Below, piece by piece: positions 11,497 to 22,673 of a stretch of DNA of 45,348 nucleotides. The position numbers and the translations under genes were made by a program. Source of the DNA: Perkinsus olseni. Lineage: Eukaryota > Perkinsozoa > Perkinsida > Perkinsidae. The stretch is from the NCBI GenBank assembly GCA_013115135.1, contig JABANP010000434.1, positions 1 through 45,348 on the forward strand, in the 5' to 3' direction. How positions within the stretch are numbered: the stretch's first letter is position 1; each line of letters begins with the position of its first letter. The notes beneath the pieces were generated by a model. It saw nothing but the letters and a program-made list of their open reading frames with translations. It did not search any database and was not told where the DNA came from.

Positions 11497-12575
11497 TCAC
11501 ACAACATGCTGTCCCCACACTTCGACTCTGCCTCGCGTAACAGTCGCATCGCCTCCTCCGTCCCCGCCACGTCTGATGCCTGAGTCGCGCGTCTGGCGCT
11601 CAGGTGGGCAGCCAAGATCGCCCCTTACGGTTGGTTCTCGGGCTTTGCGAGCGAGAGGCTTCCACGACCTCCTCTTCACGATGGCTGCCCTTGCGTCCAG
11701 CTGCGATCCATCAGGTCCGACAGCGACGACTGCATTCGCCTGAGGAAAGCTCGATACGCGGGGTATCCGAGGTTGACCATGGCTCACGCCGGAGGAGCTC
11801 CCCGGGACCTCAACGATCGGGCCATGATTCTTCGCATTGAGGGCACCTGCCTGGAGTACAACGGCTATGCAACGATCTACGACCGCTACCACCAGCCTCC
11901 TTCACAACCGGCTTCCCGAGGTCATCGTCGAGGCCTCCGCCCATCCGGGCTGCCAGCTCAGTCAGAGTATCTTGCGTACTCTCGGACAAGGGGAAGGGCG
12001 CAGCAGCTAGATAGGTGTCGGGGCCCATCCTCGACAAGGAGGCTTCGAAATCTCTCACGAAGTCGTCGATTTGCCTGAGAACACAACAGCCTCACGCTGC
12101 GCCGTGTCAGCAGTGCTGGCTCAGCACGCCGACCCCCAGCGAGAGCCTTTAAACGGGGACAGTACACGTCACTACCTCTTTCTGGCCTGCATCAGGAGAG
12201 CAACATCCTCTTCCCCTAGCTCCGGGTTCAGAAGCCCCTCGGTACCTATCGAGCCCACACCCGCCAGAACAGAGTATCAACACCCGACGGCAGCCATTCA
12301 ACTCGAGCATGGGCAATCGGCGATTTCTAGGAACTGCAGCACCCACGTCGGAGAATCCCTTGCTCCTGCTCCTCAGCCCGCCCTCTCGCCTGTCGGGCCA
12401 GATGGAAGCCCTATGATAACACATAACACTGCCGTAACGAGAGGTCCTCACGTGCCGAGCATCGATCGTCCGTAGCGGCACATCCTCGAATACCCGGATC
12501 GGTTTCTTCCTCTGGGATGGCGGTGTCTGAGACCGCTCAACACGTCCCTGCTGAGGTCCATCAGAAACCATTTCC
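11497..12575 (-). CDS. putative exons of unknown protein; may be the 3' part of the LRR gene
   Basis: Not recognised. Minus-strand open stretches with protein-like composition: DGPQQGRVERSQTPPSQRKK at about 12480-12560; RDFEASLSRMGPDTYLAAAP continuing to DTLTELAARMGGGLDDD at about 11910-12058; and NAVVAVGPDGSQLDARAAIV at about 11660-11745. They lie in the same orientation between the LRR exons and the start of ADPRM copy B, so they may be the C-terminal half of that gene. Splice joins were not established. Confidence 0.35.
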
Positions 12576-12869
12576 GAATCGAGTACTGTCGACTAGGATG
12601 CCTCGGGTGAGGATAAATAAACGTGCGGAGCGGCGGGCAACACCTGCCTGAGGTCCCCTGGCTGTGAAGGTGATTTTGCCGGACCTTGATCGGGGACGGA
12701 GTCTCTCAGCCATCTCGGGGAAGTCGGGGTGTTCAGCAAGCGGGTTGCCTGCACACTCCCCGAGAAGACAAGTGGCCCTGGGGTCAACTCGCCCGACCTT
12801 TCACGACCACTGTCTTGTCGCATGCCCCGATGAGCATCGATAGGTGCTTATGTAGACGCGGCAGCTGAG

Positions 12870-12930
12870 GAGGGACCGTCACGGATTGAGTAATCCCAAG
12901 GTCCCGGGTTCGATCCCCACCCAGTACTAC
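12870..12930 (+). repeat. tRNA-like B-box sequence inside LRR gene
   Basis: Plus strand GGTCCCGGGTTCGATCCCC is a clear B-box. On the minus strand it begins a few bases after the exon coding LSGNELRDVV, that is, again at an exon/intron border. No matching acceptor-stem 5' half is seen, so I call it a tRNA-derived relic (SINE fragment), not a tRNA gene. Confidence 0.5.
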
Positions 12931-14577
12931 GTCTCTCAATTCGTTGCCACTCAGGTCCAGCCACTTCAATGATCGGAACACGTCGTTCATCCTCCTACTC
13001 TTAGCCTCTTCTGTGACGCCATCGATAGGCTCGACACGCCTGGATGAACCGGGAATCATCCAGGGACCCTCGGATACCCCGAAGGACAGCGAAACAGGCA
13101 ATGAAAGGAGTTTGATCACTCCCCTTCCGAGCAGGGCTGTACAGGACGCAGTCTATATACAATACCATAACTTAATTGGCGATGCCAGCGTCCCGAGGAA
13201 CCTTATTCTGTTATGTGCCAGTGAGAGGCTCTCCAGTCGCGGCAGACCCTCCAGAGGCTTCCACTGGTCGTACTGCACGAGGTCGTTATGTGACAAGTTA
13301 AGATCGGTAAGGAAAGGAAAGTCATTTGGGGATGCGGCCTGAGATATCATAATCGATAGCCCGAAACTGGAAACGTGGAGCGTATGAAGAACGTTGAGAG
13401 CTACTACACCAAGTCCTGTCTGAGAAACGACCGCGAGCTGGTCGCCCTACCAAGTGAACTGGTATGCTGGCTACGCAGTTGTGCGCCATGTTCAGCTTGA
13501 TGAGACGAGTAAAGACGGTTAGCTGAGAGAGAAATATGGAAACCTAGCCTGTCGCTACCACAGTCTCATCGTAACCTCGTCTGTGGACGCTAGAGATGGG
13601 CGAGGGAGAGGCTTCCAGCATCAAGAAAGGAGACCAATACCAACGCCCGTACGGATACATTGAGAAAAGTATCTTCCCGGAGGTCGTTGAAGGAAAGGTC
13701 GAGCTCCTCAAGATTCGGCAGCAGCGACTCTCCTCGAGGAATTTCCGATGAGCGTCGATCAGGACGCGGGAACCTACAGCTATGATGCCAGCGGAAGAGG
13801 CTAATGCCTGCAGGGCTATTATCCTACTCTGTATACAGCGTCGCGAGACTGTTGCAACTCAACGACAGCACCCTGAGCCTCCTCAGGTTACCTAGCTGAA
13901 CAGGAAACCAACACTGACACGACTGAGTCAGGGCCCGGAACGAACGACAGGTTTGACATTTGCAAACGTTAACGAAATGATTCAGGTCTCGCATAGTGCT
14001 CCATGAGAGCCGCGAGTGGTACGCTTATTGGCCGTAGCAATCATCAGCGACACGGTCAAGGGCCACTTGATCGAGAAAAGCACGATACAGGCCTGGACCC
14101 TACAGTGGCCCACTCAGAGAGTTCTCTCAGGAACTAGCGTGTCTCACCGTGGCCGTTGTTAGCTACCAGAAGCATACCAACTCGCCCTCGCCCTTACCTT
14201 GAGCAGGATCTCAGAGCTCGATAGACGGTTGTCCGACAGATCCAGGGTATCCAGGTTCCGAAAATATACCAAGTCCTTGGTAGCAACTGACTTCAACTGA
14301 GAAGCAAGGACAGCGAGAGGGAGCCATCCCACACCACGGCTTCAGCTCGCCACATTACCTGGCGAGATGCCAGGGAGACGCTCATAACATCTTCCGGGAG
14401 CTTTGCTGCACCCGTAGCCTCCAGAATAGCGAACCCGTCCAGAGTGCCGCGAGACGCTCGCTTCGGTCGGGGAAGGTCGTGGCTTGATGGCGGAGGGTCT
14501 CGCGACCTGAGGGCTCCCCACAACGACAAGGAGCTCTCCCCTGTTACTTGGCCTTTCGAGTAAAATGCCGTCCCCAT
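12930..14577 (-). CDS. leucine-rich-repeat protein (many small exons)
   Basis: ATG 14577 is followed by a Pro/Ser-rich leader, then RASRGTLDGFAILEATGA and a donor. Leucine-rich repeats then appear exon after exon: FRNLDTLDLSDNRLSSSEIL (about 14215-14270), GNLRRLRVLSLSCNSLATLY (about 13845-13895), LPNLEELDLSFNDLRE (about 13675-13735), FTRLIKLNMAHNCVASIP (about 13470-13525), FPFLTDLNLSHNDLVQYD and LPRLESLSLAHNRIRFLG (about 13180-13330), and FRSLKWLDLSGNELRD (about 12930-12975). The L-x2-L-x-L-x2-N-x-L pattern is of the 22-25 residue type, probably a protein-binding scaffold. No kinase or membrane segment was found. The 3' end is uncertain and may continue into 11497-12575. A tRNA-like relic sits at the end of the last clear LRR exon. 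Confidence 0.65.
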
Positions 14578-14587
14578 GCGCCCAGTA

Positions 14588-15177
14588 CTACCGTGCCGAA
14601 TCCAACCAGTTGAAATTCAAAGGTCGTATCGCTTTCGATGGATTCCGCGGCTTATTCTCCATAGACCCATAAGGAGGGCTCTCGGTAGTATCTTCCTTCG
14701 CAGCTGAGATCATGACAGAATCAGGGAAATACTGAGGTACGAAGCTCGCGATGCCACTAGATGCTCGAACCCAGCTATACACGTAGAAGCTCGTGAAGCT
14801 ATACTCGTGAAGTACAGCAAGGGCTGCACTTCACGACTCTTGCTTGGAGCCGAGAGAACACTATTCTCAATACTGTTTACTACATGAGCGAAAACAGCTG
14901 GGTAACGATCGGAATCTCCTATCTGCAACAAGTCTGCCGCAGGCAAACATCGACGACCATTCCCGGCGGAAGTCGTTTCTGCCGGGCGCGCGTTCGAGAC
15001 TCGCATTGCCACTGTGATAGTGCTGTTGGCATCTGCCAGATGCTCCACCGCCCAGAAGGATACTCCAACCCGATTCACTTTGCTTTCCGTTCAACCACGG
15101 ATGATGAGAACTGAAATCGTGGCGAGAAGAGCAACTGCTTGGTAAACTGAGTGCTTGGTACGGTCCTTCTCTAGCAT
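14588..15177 (-). CDS. small signal-anchored or secreted protein, unknown
   Basis: Not recognised. ATG 15177 gives MLEKDRTKHS followed by a hydrophobic stretch VYQAVALLATISVLII, a signal peptide or type II anchor. A short intron then leads to DANSTITVAMRVSNARPAET and LLQIGDSDRYPAVFAHVVNS (about 14870-15020). A last open stretch ending FNFNWLDSAR stops at 14588. The middle join (about 14835-14870) is not settled. It ends 11 bp before the LRR start codon on the same strand, so the two genes are tightly packed. Confidence 0.4.
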
Positions 15178-15464
15178 GGTAACTGACCTGCCTGGCAAAC
15201 TGAGAGGCCTCGGAGAAGAACGTTATGTCCCAAGGACACGTACCAACCACGCCATCGCCAACCCTACTGCAACTCAATCTTGTAGTTCGACATCAACATC
15301 CATACCAAGTACAAAACATGAAGGACAGCTTTGATAAATGAACTTAATAGCCCTTCAAAGGGGCACAACGACAACCCTGAGTCTCGCCGGCATACACAGA
15401 CCAGGAATGCCGGACGTAAGGCTTCCCAATGCGAGGAAAGCTTCATCAGAGGGATGGGCTCCAG
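15178..15464. other. intergenic; nothing recognised
   Basis: Space between the stop of the repeated-domain protein gene and the start of the small anchored protein gene, both on the minus strand. Short minus-strand open frames here have no protein-like features I trust. Confidence 0.4.
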
Positions 15465-17922
15465 CTAATGGGCCCCAGTAACCTTGGTGAGCGGTAAGGC
15501 TGTCTTGTTATCATCTTCATCATCATCCGTATGTAGTGGGGAGAGAACCAAAGACCAAAAGGCTTCTGGCATCGGGCAGATACGTACCCAGTCCGGAGAG
15601 AAGCGATTTTGTTCAAGAAAAGCTCTGAGGGAAAAGAACCCCAGTGACCAGTTGTCCACCAGGTCCAACTGCAGACAGCCATCGGCAAGCATACTCGCCT
15701 CGCCTTTGAATTCTTTTTTCAGCTTCTTCGAATTCTTCAGGTCCAATCTGACCATTCGACCACCAGTTTCCTCGCTCTTTGTGATTCCCACGTCAATCCG
15801 CGTAGCTCTATAGAAAGCAACGTAATCTCCATCCGGTAGAATCTCCGATGATGGGACGCATGCCTCGGAGTTCGGCTCAGCCTCGCGTTCCTTTTCATCA
15901 ACCATTTTGCGGTTATCCGCTGAAGCCTCGTCGGAAGATGGCACGGTTTGGGTGAAAGGTGGGTTCTTTCCCCTAGGCTGGTGAGAATCAGGGTATGAGG
16001 CCTCGCCACGTGAGGGTTTCGAAAGCTTATCGCCAGGGAGGGCGTCGGGCGGGGAGGCGATAACAGCAGTTGAATGACCTGCACCCTTTGCTTTGCCAAT
16101 ATCCACACGCCGCTTCTTCACGATCTTCACATCCTCCTTGACGGCTTCCTTCTTCCTCTTTGTGCTCGAAGAACTCGTCCGTGGCGTGACGGCCAGGCCG
16201 TCCATCGTTTCAGGGTTTTCCTTCCTTTCCGGTTTACTTAGACGGATAATATTAGTGAAATCCGTGACCATATTCTTGCTTCGCTCCATGCCAATGGCAG
16301 CATAGAGACCCCTTTTAGCATTGCAGAAAACTAACTCCTTGGTCGGGCTGCTTCGGCACGTCTTTCCCCGTACGATTGTACAGTTGCCGTATAAACCCGC
16401 CCACTGCCTCCGCCCCACGCCTTTCATCCGACATGAAATGGAAACACTGTTCCGCTGTATCAGGAAGGTCGTAATGATCGAGGTCCAGCTTTTTCGTGAA
16501 AGATTGGTCGTACCACACCAAACGATACTCCTTGCTCATCTTTATAGACTCTTCACCGACCTTCGCCTTCACACGGGCCACTTGCTGACCGTCGCGCTCC
16601 CAAACTTTCAGTTCGAAGTCCGAGAGCGATCGAATGGAGCGGCACGTTAAACCCTCACCCTGTTTCCTTGCCTTGTAAGTTCCAGATGGAAGCTGACTTC
16701 TTGTCACTGGCGTGAAGATTCTCTGCTTCTCCCGATCCGAGAAGGTCGCTAGCACTGGAGGGACTGCGCCACCCCTTTCCTTAGGTTCCACAGATGTCTT
16801 AGTCCTTCGAAGGAAAACCGCATGATGGAAACTGGTAAGATGATCTGTTCTTTTATCCGTTCCCAGGCCGACCATGAGGCCTTCAGGTGTTCGACAGAAA
16901 CCAATATTTGTCATAGGCTGCTTTAGCTTAACCTTCTCCAAACGTTCGTAGAGATCCCTCACAAATCTCCCAGCTTCACTTATTCCGTGCTGAGTTTGTG
17001 CTACGAAGCGGAAACACTTCTTAACTTTAAGGCCGAAAGGCGAGAGGTCAATCTTGTACGCGCGGGACTTGCTATACCAAGCCAAACGATTTGGCGCGCT
17101 CATCAAGACCGGTTTCTTACCCACTTCGGCTTCTGCAAGGGCCACCAATTCGCCGTCACTCTCCCAGACTTTCACTTTGAAATCAGTAAGTTGCGGGACT
17201 GTGCGGCAAACTCTACCCGGTTTGACTGGCGTGTAGACTCCGGTGAGGAGATCATCCTTGACAGCTGGTTGGTACGGCAACTCCTTCTTTTTATCAGAAG
17301 CACTTGGCGGCGTTGGCGAGGGGTCCACATCGTCCGCCTCACTCGGAACTTCAGGAGTCTCGGGTCCCTCGAGCTCTACTATATTTTTGAAGTCTTTGAA
17401 CCTCTGGCCGTCCTTTCTCACAATGCCAAGACCAACCATCAGGCCCGAGGATGTTTTGCAAAATGCAAAATCCGAATGGGGCTGGGTGGGCTGGAACAGA
17501 CCAGTTCGGTGGTACAAATCCTGTATAAATTCCCCAGCCGCGCTCATCGCAGCCTCCCCAGAATTCCCGACGAACCGGAAGCATTTCTTTTTATCATCGA
17601 CAACGTCATAAGCCTCGAGGTCGAAATTAGACTTGATATCTTGCGTCATACTCTTACCGTACCACGCCAGACGATTAGCCGATTTCATCGGCACGAGCGT
17701 TCCATCAACGGCCGCTTTCACAGTGGCTACCTGCCACCCATCACGCTCCCACACTCTTACCTCGAAATCAGTGAGCCGCGGGATAGTAGGGCACACGTTA
17801 CCCGGGCTCTTGGCCTTGTAGATTCCAGATCGCACCTCATCCTTCAGAACCGGTGTTAAGTTCTTCTCGGCAGTACCACTACGGAGGGCTCCGAGTAGGA
17901 GGAGTATCACAGGGATTGGCAT
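15465..17922 (-). CDS. secreted protein with three tandem ~150-residue Cys-containing domains and a basic C-terminal half; frame slip
   Basis: ATG 17922 gives a signal peptide (MPIPVILLLLGALRSGTA). Three related domains follow, each with (V/L)C-x-(T/S)-(I/V) near its start, a (L/F)-x-V-W-E-x-D-G segment, R-L-(A/V)-W-Y-x-(K/Q)-S, CF-(R/H)-F, a helix (F-I/V-x2-L-Y-x-R) and FC-x6-GL. This is a repeated domain, not a known family to me. After domain 3 come a Lys/Arg-rich stretch with KRKKEAVKEDVKIVKKRR, an acidic/Ser region, and a last folded-looking part to the stop at 15465. The frame breaks inside domain 3 at about 16345: the GGG run there (CCC on the coding strand) has one base too many, and removing it makes QPTKELVFC follow the pattern of domains 1 and 2. 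It is probably an indel error. No introns. Divergent from the acyl-CoA synthetase at 18253. Confidence 0.65.
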
Positions 17923-18252
17923 TAGCTTGTCGAAGCCAATAAGAGTCGACGGAAGCACGATAATGGTGGGTGATTGATGTCTCGCTCGCCCCAGCTCTAG
18001 CCATCTTCAGTCCTCTTGCCAACTCTCCACGATAGTCTTGGGGGGTTTCAGGGTTGACCCCTGTTCTGAGGCTCAGAATCGATTCTTGCTCGTGAAATGC
18101 GGTTCCACGGTCAAAATCTGAGATTGGAGATCTTTATAGTGTCCCGAGGCTTCATCTCGGCCAGTTCGAAATGAATGTCGGTCAAATTTTTCCCGAGAAG
18201 CCTCTCTCCTCTCTTCAGTCTTTCCTCTCGTTATTCCCTTATCGTCCCCCCT
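17923..18252. promoter_or_regulatory. divergent promoter region between two genes
   Basis: 330 bp separate the start codons of the minus-strand repeated-domain gene and the plus-strand acyl-CoA synthetase, so both promoters must lie here. I see no confident TATA box or other motif. Confidence 0.35.
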
Positions 18253-20765
18253 ATGGATCCTTGTCCTGTCTCTGCTCCGGTGCCCTACACGTACGAGGTA
18301 ATAAAACGATTGTCCACAGTACAGCGGGGCTACGCTCGGCCATGTTGCTATTCACAGGTTCCCAATTCCGCTGTTCCGGGGGTCAGCGGCCCTATCTATC
18401 GCCACCCGGAATTCCCTGACAACCTCCTAAATCGTCTGGATGGGAACGAGGCCTTAGTCACCAGCTTTGACGTCTTCCGGGATGTAGTGGCAGCTCGGGG
18501 GTTATTCATATCAGACTAGTGTATTGATGGTCTTCAGGCTGCCGAGAAGTACCCCGATCGTCCTTGCCACGGCACTCGCCCTATACTGGATGATGGTTCG
18601 GTGGGCCCATTCGAATGGCAGACTTATAAAGAGGTTTATGAGAGAATAATCAACTTCGGTAGAGGGCTGGAAGAACTCAATCTACTATCCAAATCCGAGG
18701 ATGGTTCGATGAGGCTAATCGGTATCTACATGAAGAACAGATCTGAGTGGGTTATCGCTGAGCAAGGAGCATTCACTAGGAGAGCTACAACAGTCCCCCT
18801 CTATGATACCCTCGGCGAGGATGCTGTTTCTTACGTCATCAACCAAACGCAAGTTCGGACCGTCATCTGCAGCTCCGCCGAGGTACCCAAGTTACTCAGC
18901 TGCAGAGAGGCTTGCCCCTCTCTGGAGGCCATCGTTTGCCTCGCTCCTGCTGCTGCTTTGCGTGAACCTTGTGAAGCTGCGGGCCTGCAGCTACTCGACT
19001 TTTGCCAAGTTGAAGCGTGCGGCGCCAAGGCCACGTACCAGCCTTTGACTGGAGAAGAGTCCGACATCGGCACCTTCTGCTACACCAGCGGTACTACCGG
19101 TGACCCAAAGGGAGCACTGCTCAGTCAGGGCGGTATGCTGGCCAACGTGGCTGGTCTCACGAAGCTAGTCACCACCGAGAGCCCGTTGTTGAAGTTTGGC
19201 GCTGAGGACGAGGCGTACCTTAGCTACCTTCCCCTTGCTCACGTGATGGAGCGCCTGGTGCAGACTATGATGTATCACTTCGGCGCTGCCATTGGCTTCT
19301 CTCAGGGCGACTCTAGAAAGATTATGGATGATGTAGCTGCCTTGAGACCTACCCTTTTCGCCTGTGTGCCCCGCATCCTCAACAGGGTGTACGACAGTGT
19401 CGTTGGGAGCCGTTCGGAAGGCTGGAGGGATGAAGGAATCCCTTTTCGAGCGAGCAATGGAGGCTAAGAAGGAGGGGCTACAGAACGGCTTCCTTACCCA
19501 CCCTTATTGGGACAATACAGTTTTCGATGATATTAAGAAGAAGCTTGGCTTCGATCGTGCCCGCCTTGTCGTGACAGGCAGCGCCCCTATTGCCTCTCAT
19601 GTGCTCACCTTCATGAGAGCCCTCTTGGGTTGCCCGGTGGTTGAGGGATACGGCCAGACCGAGGCTACCTGTGCCGTGAGCTACGCTCATGTGCACGACT
19701 TCTCAGTAGGGAATGTGGGTCTCCCTGTCGGATGCCTCGAGGTCAAACTGGCGGATGTGCCGTCAATGGGGTACCTCTCTACTGATACTCAACACGGTAA
19801 GTTTCCGCCGTCTTTTCATTCTGTATAGAAAGATCTGATTATTAGGTTCTAAGGGTGACTTTATATCGTGCAAGGGTCGTGGTGAGATATGTTACAGAGG
19901 CCCTTGTACCTTCAGAGGGTAGTCATTCAGCCGATGAGCAAAGGCAGGCACAGTGTCTTGCTCATTAGGTACTACAAGATGCCTGAGAAGACCAAGGAGA
20001 CGATCGACTCTGATGGTTGGGTCCACAGTGGGGATATCGGCATTTGGCTGAAGACGGGACAACTGAAGATCATCGACCGGAAGAAAAGTATCTTCAAGCT
20101 CAGCCAGGGAGGTAGTGCAGGTTCTCGTAGCCACCGATTCCCTTGCAGTGCTTGTTGCTGTTCTCAGAGTATATCGCCCCTGATAAGATCGAAAACGTCA
20201 TCACTGAGTCGCCGCTGGTCGCACAAGCCTTTGTTTACGGTAACAGCTTTCAGTCTCGTTTAGTGGCTGTCATATTGCCGGACTTTGAGTACTTGCTGGA
20301 GCATTTCCCGAGTACTGCTACCGGGATTGGGTACGATGATTATCATCCTCATTCTTCGTCCGTGACTGTCTATCGCTCTAGGAGTTCCAAGGCTCTGTGT
20401 GAGAGTGACGCCGTTCGCAGCCTGGTCTTGAGGAGCGTCCAGGAGATCAGCGACAAAAACAAATTGCGAGGCTTCGAAAAGGTGGGCTGTTGTCTCTGTT
20501 CGCTCTACTTTTTCCACCATCAGCGGCTGTAGGTCAAAGCCGTTCACCTCACGTCGATTCCCTTCACTGCCGAGAACGGTCTGTTGACCCCCTCCTTCAA
20601 GCTGAAGCGAGATGTAGCCTTCAAAACTTTTGAAGAAGAGATCGATCGGCTCTACGAAAACATCGGGGACAAGGTAGGCTTTATTCGCTGTCAATGAGCG
20701 TAATTGCGTGTTATTCTCCGTCTTTCCAGGTAGCCAATGGTCACCGTGTCGAGCAATCAGCTTGA
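18253..20765 (+). CDS. long-chain acyl-CoA synthetase (AMP-binding), paralogue 1; one-base frame slip
   Basis: Activates fatty acids to acyl-CoA with ATP. ATG 18253 (MDPCPVSAP); introns after PYTYE and after SFDVFRD; main exon from about 18539. Motifs: [15 protein letters not shown] (ATP-binding loop), [37 protein letters not shown] (spliced), [20 protein letters not shown] then [15 protein letters not shown]-terminal exons give [20 protein letters not shown] and a final small exon [11 protein letters not shown] to stop 20765. Intron borders are GT-AG and in phase. At 19405-19407 the frame slips: VYDSVVG should continue [16 protein letters not shown] as in paralogue 2, which needs one G fewer. 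Either a pseudogene mutation or a homopolymer error; the rest is intact, so I favour the error. The C-terminus QSA is not a peroxisomal signal. Confidence 0.85.
18539..18822 (+). repeat. near-identical block shared by the three acyl-CoA synthetases (block 1)
   Basis: This ~280-bp stretch, coding [20 protein letters not shown] to PLYDTLGED, recurs at about 24617-24900 and 28835-29111 (both minus). By eye I find only a few base differences, silent sites included. Downstream of it the three genes differ at many residues. Positions mark the copy in paralogue 1. Confidence 0.85.
19971..20112 (+). repeat. near-identical block shared by the three acyl-CoA synthetases (block 2)
   Basis: The stretch coding [20 protein letters not shown] to RKKSIFKLS is almost identical in DNA to the minus-strand copy at about 27541-27682 and very close to that at about 23285-23427. 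It codes the hinge and the conserved D-G-W / G-D motif. Confidence 0.8.
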
Positions 20766-21245
20766 ACCCCGAGCACCTCTTCCTACTGTTACTTCTCTTC
20801 TTCCTCGGTCTGTGTGCTGAGCCTAGAAGGCAGTAGCTGTTTGTCACCAATTTTACCAGCCGTAACGATGACAGCAAGACGACCGAACTCCTTGTGAGAG
20901 CGCTTTGCCATGCCCGTCGTCATTAGTGTCGTCGATAGCGGCTTCTGTCTAGTATTATCCTTTCTTGACATCATAAACCAACTCGTACTCTTTTCAACAT
21001 TTCTTGCTTTCCGCGGAGGCCCCGGCCGCGTATTTGGCGGCTGGGAGCTGTTTCTCGTACGAAGTAGTAATCTTTGTTTGGCAGTAATGTTTGTCTCCTA
21101 CCGAATCCGAGTCGTATTGATATAGTAAGCGGGAAAAAGAACATCGAAACTGCGCTCGCCATGCCGCTTGAAAAATGCAAGAACAAACGCGCGATTCTTC
21201 TTTCCGGACTCGAACCAAGAAATCCGATACAGCTCAACGACAAAG
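20766..21245. other. intergenic; nothing recognised
   Basis: 480 bp between the stop of acyl-CoA synthetase 1 and the next plus-strand gene. No repeat or RNA gene seen. It must contain the terminator of one gene and the promoter of the next. Confidence 0.4.
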
Positions 21246-22319
21246 ATGGTCTTTCTTCCCAAGTCATCCGGCAGAACGGCCTTACTCACTGTCACCCTCC
21301 TGTTTGCCGATCTGGTGAGTATCTACGCCCGACTGAGGAGAGCACCAGGAGTGGGTTGTGTTGTTTCAGATGGGCGGTGCCGAGGGAGCCGGGCGTAAGG
21401 TGAGTTCTGTGCTCGTCATAGGAGCTAGCCAGAGTCCATTCACAATGGCAGGCTCTTGGCGTTTGCACTGTGAACAACCGCGATCTGAGTATCCTGAAGA
21501 TCAAGGCGAAGGAGGGCACAAACGTTCTGAAAAAGGCCTGGAATCGCCTCCGCGGAAAAAAGCACATTGATAGCCGCATGCCCCACGTGAGCCGACGAGC
21601 TGCTCTCCGGGTAGCATCTGCATCGACAGGTTGAGTTCGTCCTTGGCGAGGGCGAGAAACGATTCACTTCCTACTTTTCCCGAGGACAACAGCCCCTGCT
21701 TGAGGCTGCAAAGAGTGGTGAGGCTCTTGCCCTTCTAGGAGGGCCAGCCAGGCTACCCGCCCAGAAGATGCAGTGCCGTATCAACAAGAGGGGTGATGAA
21801 CGCCGTGTCATAAGGAAGCTCATGGCTCGTGTGAGTAACGAGGGGGTATCTTAGGTTGATGATGGTTCGTGATCAGATCGGGGCTATTGGCTACCTTGAC
21901 GGTGGCGAGTGGCGCTTCCTACAGCCCGACTATTCTAAGGGCGACACAGTCTCGGTGAAGCGTGTAAATGCGCGGTCAGAAGAGAGTGCTGGCACCATCC
22001 ACTTCCGTCGTGGAGAGACAGCGGTCACTATGATCAATGATAAGACTGTCAGCGTTCAGAGCACCGACCACATCATGTACAGGCTGAAGTTTGCCCACTC
22101 CGAGGCGGCCAGCAGATTCTACCACGCCATCCACGCTATCACTGAGGATGACGTCTTCAGTCACTCTTCCACTCGTACTCAGGTGAGCCCTATCGGGCCG
22201 ACTTCGTAGTATCCGCTCAGTATCAGATTGGTGGTGGTAACTCCCCTTCGACTAATGACCAAGAGGCTCTGAACCCCTCGGATGATGAGGTGAGCGAAGT
22301 GGAACGACTACTCAAGTGA
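21246..22319 (+). CDS. putative secreted protein, five or more introns, function unknown
   Basis: Not recognised. ATG 21246 gives MVFLPKSSGRTALLTVTLLF, a likely signal peptide. Exons then join in phase: MGGAEGAGRK; ALGVCTVNNRDLSILKIKAK to DSRMPH; VEFVLGEGEKRFTSYFSRGQ to RRVIRKLMAR; IGAIGYLDGGEWRFLQPDYS to TRTQ; YQIGGGNSPSTNDQEA to VSEVERLLK and the stop at 22317-22319. Two of the introns are 43 nt (after RMPH) and 46 nt (after KLMAR), matching the short-intron style of the window. The middle is basic (KKAWNRLRGKKH) and the last exon acidic. The ...DKTVSVQSTDHIMYRLKFAH... part could be a small beta-rich fold (a PH-like shape is a guess only). It lies between acyl-CoA synthetases 1 (same strand) and 2 (convergent). 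Confidence 0.6.
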
Positions 22320-22673
22320 GCAGTCATTCCTCAGTAAATATGTAAATACGAGAACTACTTGTTAGCAAGCTTCACATTGTTTATAAGTTGTTATTCTCAT
22401 GTAGTGATCATGCATTCACCGGATGTGTTAGTAAGTTGTCACGACTGATCTCTATTGCGTTAGTAAACTCGTTAGTCACTCTTGCCAACCTCCACTAGCT
22501 CACTCAAAAAACACAATCCCCGTTATTGTTACCGACGGATAATAACAATCCAATACTAAGACGGACCTGTCATTCCCCTACAGTGAAAAAAGTTGATGGA
22601 AAAAGTGCTGAGATGAAATTAATCGCTCTGATGGATATTTTGCTTGCCACCAACCTGACAGGACGAAATGACG
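22320..22673. other. convergent intergenic region, AT-richer
   Basis: 354 bp between the stops of the secreted protein gene (+) and acyl-CoA synthetase 2 (-). It is more AT-rich than its surroundings and contains GTTAGTAA-type short repeats near 22430-22475. No gene seen. Confidence 0.45.

Noticed and set aside
14588..14782. Glycosyltransferase-like C-terminus suggested by FNFNWLDSAR
   Set aside because: Too short and without any catalytic motif; left as unknown.
16987..17859. Long plus-strand open frame of 290 codons
   Set aside because: Antisense to the repeated-domain secreted gene, which has a signal peptide and three internally conserved domains; the plus frame has no such pattern.
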